A stretch of 64,000 nt of DNA from an uncultured Prevotellaceae bacterium (lineage in GTDB: Bacteria > Bacteroidota > Bacteroidia > Bacteroidales > Muribaculaceae), in contig CAMYUW010000002.1 in NCBI GenBank assembly GCA_947302275.1, forward strand, positions 1-64,000, written 5' to 3'. Made by a program: the position numbers and the translations under genes. Under the pieces are notes generated by a model. That model worked only from the letters and a program-made list of their open reading frames with translations, searched no databases and was not told the DNA's origin. Shown piece after piece: positions 55,078 through 62,820 of this stretch (position 1 is the first letter of the stretch; every line of letters starts with the position of its first letter).

Positions 55078-56748
55078 TTATAAACTGTTGATTTTATAAA
55101 GATTGGCGCTGTGAGCAGCGATACTGACGGGCAGGCGAGTATCTTCAGTCAGTACTATCGCATCGGTCTTTCCCGTAAGCAAGTCAAGGCAATTGTATTT
55201 ACCGTGGGGAAAGTGTGCACAATCAAGTGCATGCTGGGGAATGCGGATGGATGTCTCCAGTGGTTGATCGCCGAAGTTTGCCACAATCAGTGTCATTTCA
55301 CCTGCATAATGCCTCAGGTAAGCATATTGGCTATGCGTGTTGAGGGTATCCTGGTTCACATACATGAGGTCGAAGAAATCCCCTTGTGCAAGACTCTTCT
55401 CGCTTTTGCAAAGATTCAGGATTTTGCGATATATCGCTCTCAAGCGGCGCTCACTGGCAGTGGGTCTCCCATTGTGCCAGCGGCGTAGGGTGGGGACGCT
55501 CCAGTAATCAAAAATAGTGGTGCGTCCATCATGACCGCTGTAACCCTCGGCATCGGCAGCAGGCTCACCCAACTCTTGGCCAGCATAAACCATAAACGGA
55601 CAACATGATATCGTGGCACTGACCACTAAGGCAGGCAAAGCTTTCCACGGGTCACTGCAGAATTGTTGTGAGGCAATGCGCTGCTCGTCATGGTTCTCGA
55701 GGAAATTGAGCATGTGGTCACCTATACCCTCAACCGATTGCCAGCAACGGGTAATATCGCTAGCGGGCCATCCGTTGCACAGGATTCCGCGCAATGTATC
55801 ATAGAGGGTTACCTTGTCATACAGATAGTCAAAGCCACCATCAAAAATGTAACTATGATAGAGCGCGACATCATATATCTCTGCAATAAAGATGATATCA
55901 GGATGGCTGGACTTGATTGCATGGATTGCCCAGTGCCAAAACGCTACCGGAACCATGTGGGCCATATCGCAACGGAATCCGTCAATGCCCTTGCTGGACC
56001 AGAAACGCAGAATGTTAAGCATTTTTAGCCAAGTGGGTGGTACTGGTTCAAAATGGGTGCTGCCATTCCATGGATCAATGCCATAGTTGAGTTTCACGGT
56101 CTCGTACCAGTCGTCACGGTTGGGCGAGGCGGTATAACAATCGTTACCTGTTGCGCGTGCAGGGAATTCACGATATGCGTCCCGACCGCTTCCGAGATCT
56201 ACCCCGATAGGAGCGAAATCCTGACCGGTGATATAGTAAAAGTTGTTCTTCGGGTCAAAGAACATCATGGGGTTGTCGCCCTCGCCCAGGTCTTTAACAC
56301 CTGCAGGCTTGGCATCGCTTTCATACTCGCGGGCCACATGGTTGGGGACAAAGTCGATGATAACTTTGAGACCCGCACGATGAGCGCGATTGACCAATGC
56401 TTCAAACTCAGCCATGCGGTGATTCACATCGACAGCGAAGTCGGGACACACATCATAGTAGTCTCGAATGGCATAAGGGGAACCAGCTTTCCCTTTTACC
56501 ACATGAGGATTGCATGGGGTGATTTCGTAGCGGGAATAATCTGTAGCGGTAGCATGTTCGATGATTCCTGTAAACCAGACGTGGGTTGCGCCTAGTGACT
56601 TGATAGAGCGCAACTTGCTATCATCGATTTCGTTAAATTTACCGCAACCGTTCTGCTCAATACTTCCGTTAGGCGTACAATGTTCATTACAATTGGTAAA
56701 CCATCGGGGCATCAACTGGTAGATAATCGTCTTTTTCTTCTCTTTCAT
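55078..56748 (-). CDS. Cytoplasmic GH13 alpha-amylase family glycosidase
   Basis: Alpha-glucan-active enzyme of 556 residues without signal peptide. (beta/alpha)8 domain hallmarks: IYQLMPRWF at the start, IIDFVPNHVAREY (region I), GFRCDMAHMVPVAFW (region II, nucleophile Asp), IFIAEIYD (region III, acid/base Glu) and NFLENHDEQRIAS (region IV, transition-state Asp). A C-terminal beta domain follows (LIVANFGDQPLETSIRIP). It likely acts on intracellular glycogen or maltodextrin; exact specificity is open. The start is ATG 56748, directly after a TATCTTTG box with four bases between; an upstream in-frame ATG at 56781 would lie ahead of this promoter. Confidence 0.9.
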   Translation of the reverse strand: MKEKKKTIIYQLMPRWFTNCNEHCTPNGSIEQNGCGKFNEIDDSKLRSIKSLGATHVWFTGIIEHATATDYSRYEITPCNPHVVKGKAGSPYAIRDYYDVCPDFAVDVNHRMAEFEALVNRAHRAGLKVIIDFVPNHVAREYESDAKPAGVKDLGEGDNPMMFFDPKNNFYYITGQDFAPIGVDLGSGRDAYREFPARATGNDCYTASPNRDDWYETVKLNYGIDPWNGSTHFEPVPPTWLKMLNILRFWSSKGIDGFRCDMAHMVPVAFWHWAIHAIKSSHPDIIFIAEIYDVALYHSYIFDGGFDYLYDKVTLYDTLRGILCNGWPASDITRCWQSVEGIGDHMLNFLENHDEQRIASQQFCSDPWKALPALVVSATISCCPFMVYAGQELGEPAADAEGYSGHDGRTTIFDYWSVPTLRRWHNGRPTASERRLRAIYRKILNLCKSEKSLAQGDFFDLMYVNQDTLNTHSQYAYLRHYAGEMTLIVANFGDQPLETSIRIPQHALDCAHFPHGKYNCLDLLTGKTDAIVLTEDTRLPVSIAAHSANLYKINSL

Positions 56749-56752
56749 GCTG

Positions 56753-56760
56753 CAAAGATA
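56753..56760 (-). promoter_or_regulatory. -7 box of the GH13 gene, four bases before the ATG
   Basis: Minus-strand TATCTTTG, CAGC, ATG (56748). A TTG 18 bases upstream serves as -33. It overlaps a plus-strand box TACCTTTG at 56783-56790 that may drive the threonine aldolase gene. Confidence 0.6.
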
Positions 56761-56782
56761 GTCGTTTTTCTCTTTTTTCAAT

Positions 56783-56790
56783 TACCTTTG
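56783..56790 (+). promoter_or_regulatory. Candidate -7 box for the threonine aldolase gene
   Basis: TACCTTTG followed by CAGCC. It would give a leader of about 140 bases to ATG 56934, containing the inverted repeat TGCGAGCA/TGCTCGCA and a dispersed repeat element. Confidence 0.4.
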
Positions 56791-56800
56791 CAGCCTGAAA

Positions 56801-56860
56801 TGCGAGCATTGCTAACAGTTAAGGTTTATATGCTCGCTTTGCTCGCAGTTTAGAGTTAAG
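56801..56860. repeat. Dispersed intergenic repeat with inverted arms
   Basis: TGCGAGCA (56801-56808) is the inverse of TGCTCGCA (56840-56847). The segment GCTCGCTTTGCTCGCAG followed by TTTAGAG (56832-56854) recurs with changes at 61494-61518 and 38950-38975. Confidence 0.6.
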
Positions 56861-56933
56861 GTCTAGAGAAGGCATCCGCATCCTTGAGACTGGTGACGAG
56901 CGGCTTAAAACTTATTTTACTACTGAAGAAAAT

Positions 56934-57962
56934 ATGATTTCATTTGAGAGTGATTACAATAACGGTTGTCACGAGGCAATCTTGAGAAGATTGATCGAAA
57001 CCAATGGCGAACGTGCAACTGGCTATGGTCTTGACGACTATTGTACAGCTGCCAGGGAGAAGATCCGCTTGGCATGTGCAAAACCCGAGGCCGATGTGTT
57101 TTTCCTGGTTGGTGGTACCCAGACTAATGCCACTGTTATCGATGCGATGCTGCAGTCCTATCAGGGTGTGCTTGCAGTCGAGACGGGCCATATCAACGTC
57201 CATGAGTCAGGTGCCATCGAGTTTGGCGGCCACAAGGTATTGGCTTTACCTTCTCACGATGGTAAGATGGATGCTGGTGAGCTGCAGGAATGGCTCGAAG
57301 CGTTCTATGGCGACATCGCCTACGAGCACATGGTTTTCCCGGGGATGGTCTATATCACTTTTGCCACCGAGATGGGAACAATCTACACGTTCGACGAATT
57401 GACGGCAATCAGCGATGTTTGCAAGCGTTATAACCTGCCTCTGTTTATCGATGGGGCCCGTCTGGGCTACGGACTCATGGCTGAGGGTTGTGATGTGACC
57501 TTGCCCCAATTGGCCGACCTATGTGATGCCTTTTATATTGGCGGCACCAAGTGTGGCGCCTACTGTGGTGAAGCTGTCGTCTTTCCCAATCCAGGGGCTC
57601 CAGCACCGGCTCATTTCTTTACAATTGTCAAGCAACATGGGGCTTTGTTGGCCAAGGGACGCTTACTCGGCATCCAGTTCGATACCTTGATGCAGGATAA
57701 CCTCTACTTCAAGATTGCCCGCCATGCGGTAGAGCAAGCGATGAGACTGCGTGATGCCTTTATCGCAAAGGGTTACAAGATGTATAGCAATTCTCCTACC
57801 AATCAGCAGTTTGTTCTGTTGGATACTGAAACCATAAAACGCTTGGAGAAAGATTTTGTCTTTGAGCAGTGGTTCCCTGTTGGTGACCTGATGAACTGCC
57901 GTTTTGTCACCAGTTGGGCCACGACCTCCGAGGATGTAGATGCCTTGATCGCAGCCCTGTAA
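56934..57962 (+). CDS. Low-specificity L-threonine aldolase family protein
   Basis: PLP-dependent fold I enzyme (Beta_elim_lyase) that splits threonine or allo-threonine to glycine and acetaldehyde, cytoplasmic, 342 residues. Features: FESDYNNGCHEAILRRL at the N-terminus (the family's SDN-like start), FLVGGTQTNATVIDAML (phosphate-binding), GHINVHESGAIE, FIDGARLGYGL (PLP-stacking Asp) and the PLP lysine in FYIGGTKCGAYCGEAVV. The C-terminal domain with WFPVGDLMNCRFVTSWATT is typical of the Bacteroidota subgroup. Stereospecificity cannot be told. It precedes the chimeric C10 gene by 37 bases on the same strand. Confidence 0.9.
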   Translation: MISFESDYNNGCHEAILRRLIETNGERATGYGLDDYCTAAREKIRLACAKPEADVFFLVGGTQTNATVIDAMLQSYQGVLAVETGHINVHESGAIEFGGHKVLALPSHDGKMDAGELQEWLEAFYGDIAYEHMVFPGMVYITFATEMGTIYTFDELTAISDVCKRYNLPLFIDGARLGYGLMAEGCDVTLPQLADLCDAFYIGGTKCGAYCGEAVVFPNPGAPAPAHFFTIVKQHGALLAKGRLLGIQFDTLMQDNLYFKIARHAVEQAMRLRDAFIAKGYKMYSNSPTNQQFVLLDTETIKRLEKDFVFEQWFPVGDLMNCRFVTSWATTSEDVDALIAAL

Positions 57963-57999
57963 ATGTTCATTATCTATTAATTCATTTTATATTTCTATC

Positions 58000-59997
58000 A
58001 TGAAAAGGTGGTTGATGCTGATTGCAACTTTGATTGCAACCGCATTTAATTCTTCGTATGTTAATGCCGAAATCATAAATGCCAGCCATGCAGCTCAAAT
58101 CGCATCGGACTTTTTGACGACCCTCAACGGCAACAGCCGATTGAAAGTCATGGCAACAGGTTTATCATTGCGCTATACTTGCTACTCTTCGATAGACCAT
58201 GTGACACCTACTTATTATGTGTTTGTGAATGAACGCAATGGTGGTTGGGTCATTGCTGCTGCCGATGATCGTGCCATACCGATTCTGGGGTACTGCGAAG
58301 GCGGAAACTTTGACATGGAGCAGTTGCCCTGCAACATGCGGTCATGGATCAACAGTTATAGCGAACAAATAGAACACATACAGCGTCATCCTGAACTTGA
58401 ACCAAGCCAGCCCGGATTGCGCATCACCTCCTCGTTAGCCAACATTAGCCCCATGCTGACATCTTCCTGGGGACAGAGCTCGCCTTTTAATGGACAATGT
58501 CCCAAGGTGGGTTATTATCGGACTTATACTGGTTGTGTGGCTACAGCAATGGCTCAGGTGATGTATTACCATCGTTATCCTGTAAGGGAATGTCGGGCTA
58601 TTCCTGCCTACACATCTAAAGGGGGAATCAGTATTTCCGCTTTGTCGGCTGTTGAGTTTGATTGGGATAATATGCTTTCATCCTATAGTTATAACTACAA
58701 CACCACTCAGGCCAATGCTGTGGCTGAGTTGATGCGCTATTGCGGCCAATCCGTCGAGATGAACTACGGCACAAGCATCAGCACAGCCTTATTTCAGACG
58801 ATACCCTTTGCTCTAAACTACTATTTTGGATATAGTGAATCGGCAAAAGCTTTTGCGAGAGACTCGTCCAATGAAGCAGACTGGGAACAAATGGTGTATG
58901 ATGAATTAGCCAAAGGTAGGCCAATTATTTACTCGGGCTATGACAGTAACAGTGGCTCACATGCTTTTGTTCTTGACGGCTATCGTGATGGTATGTTCCA
59001 CATTAATTGGGGTTGGAGCGGAGATTACGATTCTTATTGGCAGTTATCGGCATTGACACCTAAGAGTTATAATTTCTCTTCTCATCAGTTGGCAGTAATG
59101 GAAATTCATCGCGATTATGCCGATGTTAACGGTGACGGTGGCATCAGTATTGCCGATGTGAGTCAATTGATTGACATTCTCCTCGGCGGCAACAATGATG
59201 GATATGTGGCTGGAGATGTGAATGGTGATGGCACAACCAGTATCAAGGACGTTACCATTCTGGTTGATTGGCTCTTGAGTAATGGCGGAAATAATAATGT
59301 GGGCGATGAGTTTACAGTAAATGGTGTGGCATTCAAGATGGTGAAGGTGGAAGGCGGAACCTTCGTGATGGGTGCGACAGCTGAACAAGGCGATGATGCC
59401 AGTTTGGCTGAACAACCATCTCATCAAGTGACACTGTCATCCTATTATATTGGCAAAACCGAAGTGACTCAAGCGCTGTGGAAAGCCGTTATGGGGTCTA
59501 ATCCCAGCAGCCTGTGCGGTCCGGAGTTGCCCGTTGGCAATGTGAGTTGGAATGACTGTATGGAATTCATCAGCCGCTTGAATAATTTGACGGGACTGTC
59601 TTTCAGACTGCCTACCGAAGCCGAATGGGAATTTGCCGCCCGTGGAGGCAATAAGAGTCAGGGATACCGATATGCCGGCAGTGATGACATCGATGCTGTG
59701 GCCTGGTTTTTTGATAATGCCCAGTATTCCTATGGCAGGCGAGTAGCACAAAAGATGCCCAATGAACTGGGGATTTATGATATGAGTGGAAACATGTATG
59801 AGTGGTGCTCAGATTATTGTGCTATGTATGACTCTGATGAACCGCAGACCAATCCGCAAGGCCCATTAACCGGCAACGAGAGGGTTGTTCGCAGTGGAAG
59901 TTGGTATTCTCCTGCATCAGAATGCCGCAACTCTGCCCGTTCGGGAGCCGAGCCTACGGCAGCCTATGTCCACATGGGTTTCCGACTCGCTTTGTAA
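58000..59997 (+). CDS. Chimeric secreted C10 protease - dockerin - FGE/sulfatase-modifying-factor domain protein
   Basis: Exported 665-residue protein of unusual make-up. Signal peptide (about 1-23), Spi-type propeptide (about 25-130, with VTPTYYVFVNERNGGWVIAAADDRA), C10 catalytic domain (about 145-370) with Cys179 in TGCVATAMAQVMYYHRYP and His321 in GSHAFVLDGY followed by HINWGWSGDYDSY, then two internal dockerin-like repeats (about 374-430: DVNGDGGISIADVSQLIDILLGG, DVNGDGTTSIKDVTILVDWLL), then an FGE-sulfatase (SUMF1-type) domain (about 440-665): VEGGTFVMGATAEQGD, LSSYYIGKTEVTQALWKAVMG, FRLPTEAEWEFAARGG, IYDMSGNMYEWCSDY and GFRLAL at the end. SUMF1-type domains in Bacteroidetes are often non-catalytic or binding modules. 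I know of no described protein with this order. Confidence 0.9.
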   Translation: MKRWLMLIATLIATAFNSSYVNAEIINASHAAQIASDFLTTLNGNSRLKVMATGLSLRYTCYSSIDHVTPTYYVFVNERNGGWVIAAADDRAIPILGYCEGGNFDMEQLPCNMRSWINSYSEQIEHIQRHPELEPSQPGLRITSSLANISPMLTSSWGQSSPFNGQCPKVGYYRTYTGCVATAMAQVMYYHRYPVRECRAIPAYTSKGGISISALSAVEFDWDNMLSSYSYNYNTTQANAVAELMRYCGQSVEMNYGTSISTALFQTIPFALNYYFGYSESAKAFARDSSNEADWEQMVYDELAKGRPIIYSGYDSNSGSHAFVLDGYRDGMFHINWGWSGDYDSYWQLSALTPKSYNFSSHQLAVMEIHRDYADVNGDGGISIADVSQLIDILLGGNNDGYVAGDVNGDGTTSIKDVTILVDWLLSNGGNNNVGDEFTVNGVAFKMVKVEGGTFVMGATAEQGDDASLAEQPSHQVTLSSYYIGKTEVTQALWKAVMGSNPSSLCGPELPVGNVSWNDCMEFISRLNNLTGLSFRLPTEAEWEFAARGGNKSQGYRYAGSDDIDAVAWFFDNAQYSYGRRVAQKMPNELGIYDMSGNMYEWCSDYCAMYDSDEPQTNPQGPLTGNERVVRSGSWYSPASECRNSARSGAEPTAAYVHMGFRLAL

Positions 59998-60074
59998 TCA
60001 TCAATTGTTACTGATTTTGAGTCTTTGTTCTTTGAAACAATTCTTAACTATGGATTGCAATGAATACTATTTTG

Positions 60075-60082
60075 TATCTTTG
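60075..60082 (+). promoter_or_regulatory. -7 box of tsaB
   Basis: TATCTTTG, then CACG, 21 bases before ATG 60104. A TTG stands 17 bases upstream (60055-60057). Confidence 0.55.
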
Positions 60083-60103
60083 CACGTTTTTTAGAAAGAT
60101 AAA

Positions 60104-60808
60104 ATGGCTACTATCCTGAATATAGAAACATCAACTGAGGTTTGCTCGGTGGCATTGACCAGCGAGGGGCAAGTGTTGGACCATCGTGAGAACTACGAGG
60201 GGCAGACCCATGCTACGCTGTTGAGTCAGTATGTGAAAGAAATGCTGGACTATGCCCGTACTCGAGAACTGAGAATTAACGCTATCGCTGTGAGCATAGG
60301 CCCAGGGTCCTACACGGGACTGCGTATCGGGCTGAGTGAGGCCAAAGGTCTGGCTTTTGGGTTACAGGTGCCGTTGATTGGGGTGAATACGTTGAAGTTA
60401 CTCACTGTGAGCACCATGTTTCATCATTTTATTGATGATGAAAAGGTGCTGTTTATACCCATGATTGACGCCCGGCGCATGGAAGTATATACTGCCGCTT
60501 ACGACTCCGCATTGGAGCCTGTTGTTGAGCCACAGGCGATGATACTTGATGAGTCGTCATTCAGTAATCTGCTCTCGCAGGGCTATACTCTGGTGGTGAT
60601 GGGCAACGGCAGTGATAAGTCGCGGCAGGTGCTCAAGCATGATCGCATCCGCTTTGTGGAAGGCATCAAGCCGGTAGCAGTTGATATGTTGGCCTTATCC
60701 GAGAAAGCCTACCGTGAGCAGGATTTCATTGATGTGGCCTATAGTACACCACTGTATCTAAAAGATTTTCAGGCAACTAAGCCCAAGAATCCCATCCTCA
60801 ACGTGTGA
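60104..60808 (+). CDS. tsaB: tRNA threonylcarbamoyladenosine biosynthesis protein TsaB
   Basis: Partner of TsaD in making t6A at position 37 of ANN-decoding tRNAs, cytoplasmic, 234 residues. It belongs to the ASKHA fold: LNIETSTEVCSVAL at the start, the HATLLSQYVKEML helix used for dimer contact with TsaD, IAVSIGPGSYTGLRIGLSEAKGLAFG (family signature) and FIPMIDARRMEVYTA. The C-terminal region (VDMLALSEKAY, PLYLKDF) is complete. The next gene has its own promoter box, so the downstream genes need not depend on this one. Confidence 0.95.
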   Translation: MATILNIETSTEVCSVALTSEGQVLDHRENYEGQTHATLLSQYVKEMLDYARTRELRINAIAVSIGPGSYTGLRIGLSEAKGLAFGLQVPLIGVNTLKLLTVSTMFHHFIDDEKVLFIPMIDARRMEVYTAAYDSALEPVVEPQAMILDESSFSNLLSQGYTLVVMGNGSDKSRQVLKHDRIRFVEGIKPVAVDMLALSEKAYREQDFIDVAYSTPLYLKDFQATKPKNPILNV

Positions 60809-60871
60809 CCGACGTGTGAGATTGTGCCCCGTGGTTGCGAAAATGGATTTTCGCAGTTCAAAAAAAAGTAT

Positions 60872-60879
60872 TACTTTTG
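60872..60879 (+). promoter_or_regulatory. -7 box of the DUF4290 gene, six bases before the ATG
   Basis: TACTTTTG, CAGATT, ATG (60886). Supports the 60886 start over an in-frame TTG at 60835 and predicts a very short leader. Confidence 0.55.
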
Positions 60880-60885
60880 CAGATT

Positions 60886-61482
60886 ATGTTGACATATAAT
60901 TCTTTACTCAAGACTCTTGTGCTGCCCGAGTACGGCCGCAACATACAGCAGATGGTGGATCACTGCCTGACGATTGAGGACCGCAACGAGCGAACCCGTT
61001 GCGCTTATACTATTGTGCAGAACATGGCCAATATGTTCCCTCAATTGCGGACTGAGACAGACTATCAGCACAAGCTCTGGGATCACCTCATGATCATGAG
61101 CGGATTTCAGCTCGACGTGGATTTCCCGTTTGATGACATCATTAAGGAGGAGAATCTGGATACTAAACCGGCCCCGATTCCTTATGAACTTGAGCCCATA
61201 AAGTTCCGCCATTACGGTAAAAACATTGAACGCATGATTGAGCGAGCCGCTACTTATCCTGAGGGAGAGGAGCGTGACGCCCTGGTCATGTTGCTGGCAA
61301 ACCACATGAAGAAACTCATTTATCAGATTAATAATGAAGATGTGGATGATGCCAAGATTTTTAAGGATATGGCCTACTACAGTCATGGCGTTATACGCCT
61401 TGACCCAGAGAAGCACCATCTGCATGAATATCAGATCGTGAAACCTGTTCAGGCAACTGGAAAGAAAAAGAAAAAGAAGTGA
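60886..61482 (+). CDS. DUF4290 domain-containing protein
   Basis: Bacteroidota-specific cytoplasmic protein of 198 residues and unknown function. Family features visible: LPEYGRNIQQMVDHCLTIEDRNERTRCAYTIVQNMANMFP near the N-terminus in two shorter blocks (YGRNIQQMVD and RCAYTIVQNMA), KLWDHLMIMSGFQLDVDFPF, a second related block RHYGKNIERMIERAATYPEGEERDALV, and a Lys-rich tail GKKKKKK. The two (Y/H)GRN/GKN-I-(Q/E)-MI blocks look like an internal duplication. Genomic linkage to rimM downstream is consistent with a house-keeping role, which is inference. Confidence 0.85.
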   Translation: MLTYNSLLKTLVLPEYGRNIQQMVDHCLTIEDRNERTRCAYTIVQNMANMFPQLRTETDYQHKLWDHLMIMSGFQLDVDFPFDDIIKEENLDTKPAPIPYELEPIKFRHYGKNIERMIERAATYPEGEERDALVMLLANHMKKLIYQINNEDVDDAKIFKDMAYYSHGVIRLDPEKHHLHEYQIVKPVQATGKKKKKK

Positions 61483-61493
61483 TCGGATGCTCA

Positions 61494-61518
61494 TGCTCGC
61501 TTTGTTCGCAGTTTAAAG
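61494..61518. repeat. Copy of the dispersed intergenic repeat
   Basis: TGCTCGCTTTGTTCGCAG followed by TTTAAAG, one mismatch from the 56831-56848 copy in this core, in the gap between the DUF4290 gene and rimM. Confidence 0.6.
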
Positions 61519-61574
61519 CCATCCACTTTCTTGCAACTAATGATTAGTGATTAGCAACTATCGGATTAAATTAA

Positions 61575-62111
61575 ATGATCACGCGTGAGGAACTCATATT
61601 AATTGGCCACTATAACAAGCCCCATGGCGTCAATGGTGAAATATCGGCCACGCTCGATATCGATTCAGAGGCGTTGCAAGGACTGTCTTGTCTGGTGAGT
61701 GACATGAATGGAATATTTGTTCCATTCTATGTCGACGCGTGTCGCCCCAAGAACCATGAGACAGTCCTGTTGATGATTGACGGCATGGATACCGAACAAG
61801 AGGTAACGCGGCTGGTCAATCATAAGATTTATGCCCTCAAGCGTGATTTCCGTGAAGAGAGCGAACTCGCTGAAGCCGATGGTTACCCGCTTGACTATTT
61901 CATCGGATTCATGTTGCTGGATACTGACGGAACAAGCGTGGGTGAAATCATTGATGTGGATGAGCAAACCGAGAATGCCATCTTTATAGTCGACCGAGGT
62001 GGTGATGAACTCATGGTGCCAGCCTCCGATGATCTGATTGTGGAATTTGATCTTGACAAGAAAACGATGGTCATGGATCTGCCGCAAGGCCTCCTGGACC
62101 TGAACGAATAA
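61575..62111 (+). CDS. rimM: Ribosome maturation factor RimM
   Basis: Assists 30S head assembly by binding S19, cytoplasmic, 178 residues. N-terminal RimM beta-barrel: ELILIGHYNKPHGVNGEISATLDID (the GxxxKPHGxxGE hallmark), then a C-terminal PRC-barrel (about 100-175) with YPLDYFIGFMLLDTDGTSVGEIIDVDEQTENAIF and DELMVPASDDLIVEFD. All expected motifs are present. It is followed after 12 bases by the OmpA-like gene on the same strand. In many bacteria rimM neighbours trmD and rplS; these are absent here. Confidence 0.95.
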   Translation: MITREELILIGHYNKPHGVNGEISATLDIDSEALQGLSCLVSDMNGIFVPFYVDACRPKNHETVLLMIDGMDTEQEVTRLVNHKIYALKRDFREESELAEADGYPLDYFIGFMLLDTDGTSVGEIIDVDEQTENAIFIVDRGGDELMVPASDDLIVEFDLDKKTMVMDLPQGLLDLNE

Positions 62112-62123
62112 ACAAGATATCGC

Positions 62124-62780
62124 ATGCAACAAGTCTTTAATCAACATAAGATTCTGATGGTTATGGTGCTTAGCCTGTTTCTGGCTTGGTTCCAACCGCT
62201 GAATGCCCGAGAGCGCGAGGTTGATATCTATGAATTGTCACTGGATGAGAATATCGAGACCCCTGAAATCAAGAACGATAAACAGGCTGACAGGATACAG
62301 GAATTCCAGTATGACATGGCAGTGGCTTTCAAACAATCCAACTACGATGTGGAGATTATGCGCGACGATGAAGTCATCGTAATCACTATACCGGCCAGCC
62401 AGTTGTTTGAACCTAATGATACCGTATTGTCGAAATTGGGTGAAGCCCAGCTGAAGCCCTTCTTGAAGATGATTAAGAATCCGGGGTTTTACAAGATGCT
62501 GCTGGTCATGCACAGTGACAATACCGGTAGTTCGGAATATACCCTCAACTTGACCCGCCAGCGTGTGAACAATATCTTTGACTGGTTCGAAGAGAACGGC
62601 AGTGTGGATTATGTCGTCCCTTACGCTTTGGGAGAAACCGATCCTGTCGTGGACAATAATTCGGTGGAAAACCGCAAGCGCAACCGCCGCCTGGAGATTT
62701 TTCTGATTCCTGAGAAAACAATGCTTCAGCAGGCCAAAAAAGGGAATATCAATATCAACCATATCTCAAAAGAGAAATAA
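62124..62780 (+). CDS. OmpA-family C-terminal domain envelope protein
   Basis: Exported protein of 218 residues. A long signal peptide (about 1-28, ending FQPLNA) is followed by a 60-residue strand-poor linker and an OmpA-like peptidoglycan-binding domain (about 80-205): VIVITIPASQLFEPNDTVLSKLGEAQLKPFLKMI (entry strand and helix), MLLVMHSDNTGSSEYTLNLTRQRVNNIFDWFEENG, with conserved Asp and the terminal NRKRNRRLEIFLIP block holding the DAP-binding Arg. No beta-barrel is present, so it is probably a periplasmic protein that holds peptidoglycan. Likely co-transcribed with rimM (12-base gap). Confidence 0.88.
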   Translation: MQQVFNQHKILMVMVLSLFLAWFQPLNAREREVDIYELSLDENIETPEIKNDKQADRIQEFQYDMAVAFKQSNYDVEIMRDDEVIVITIPASQLFEPNDTVLSKLGEAQLKPFLKMIKNPGFYKMLLVMHSDNTGSSEYTLNLTRQRVNNIFDWFEENGSVDYVVPYALGETDPVVDNNSVENRKRNRRLEIFLIPEKTMLQQAKKGNININHISKEK

Positions 62781-62820
62781 CATCTAAAAAACATATAGCA
62801 CATTATATAATTATATAGAA

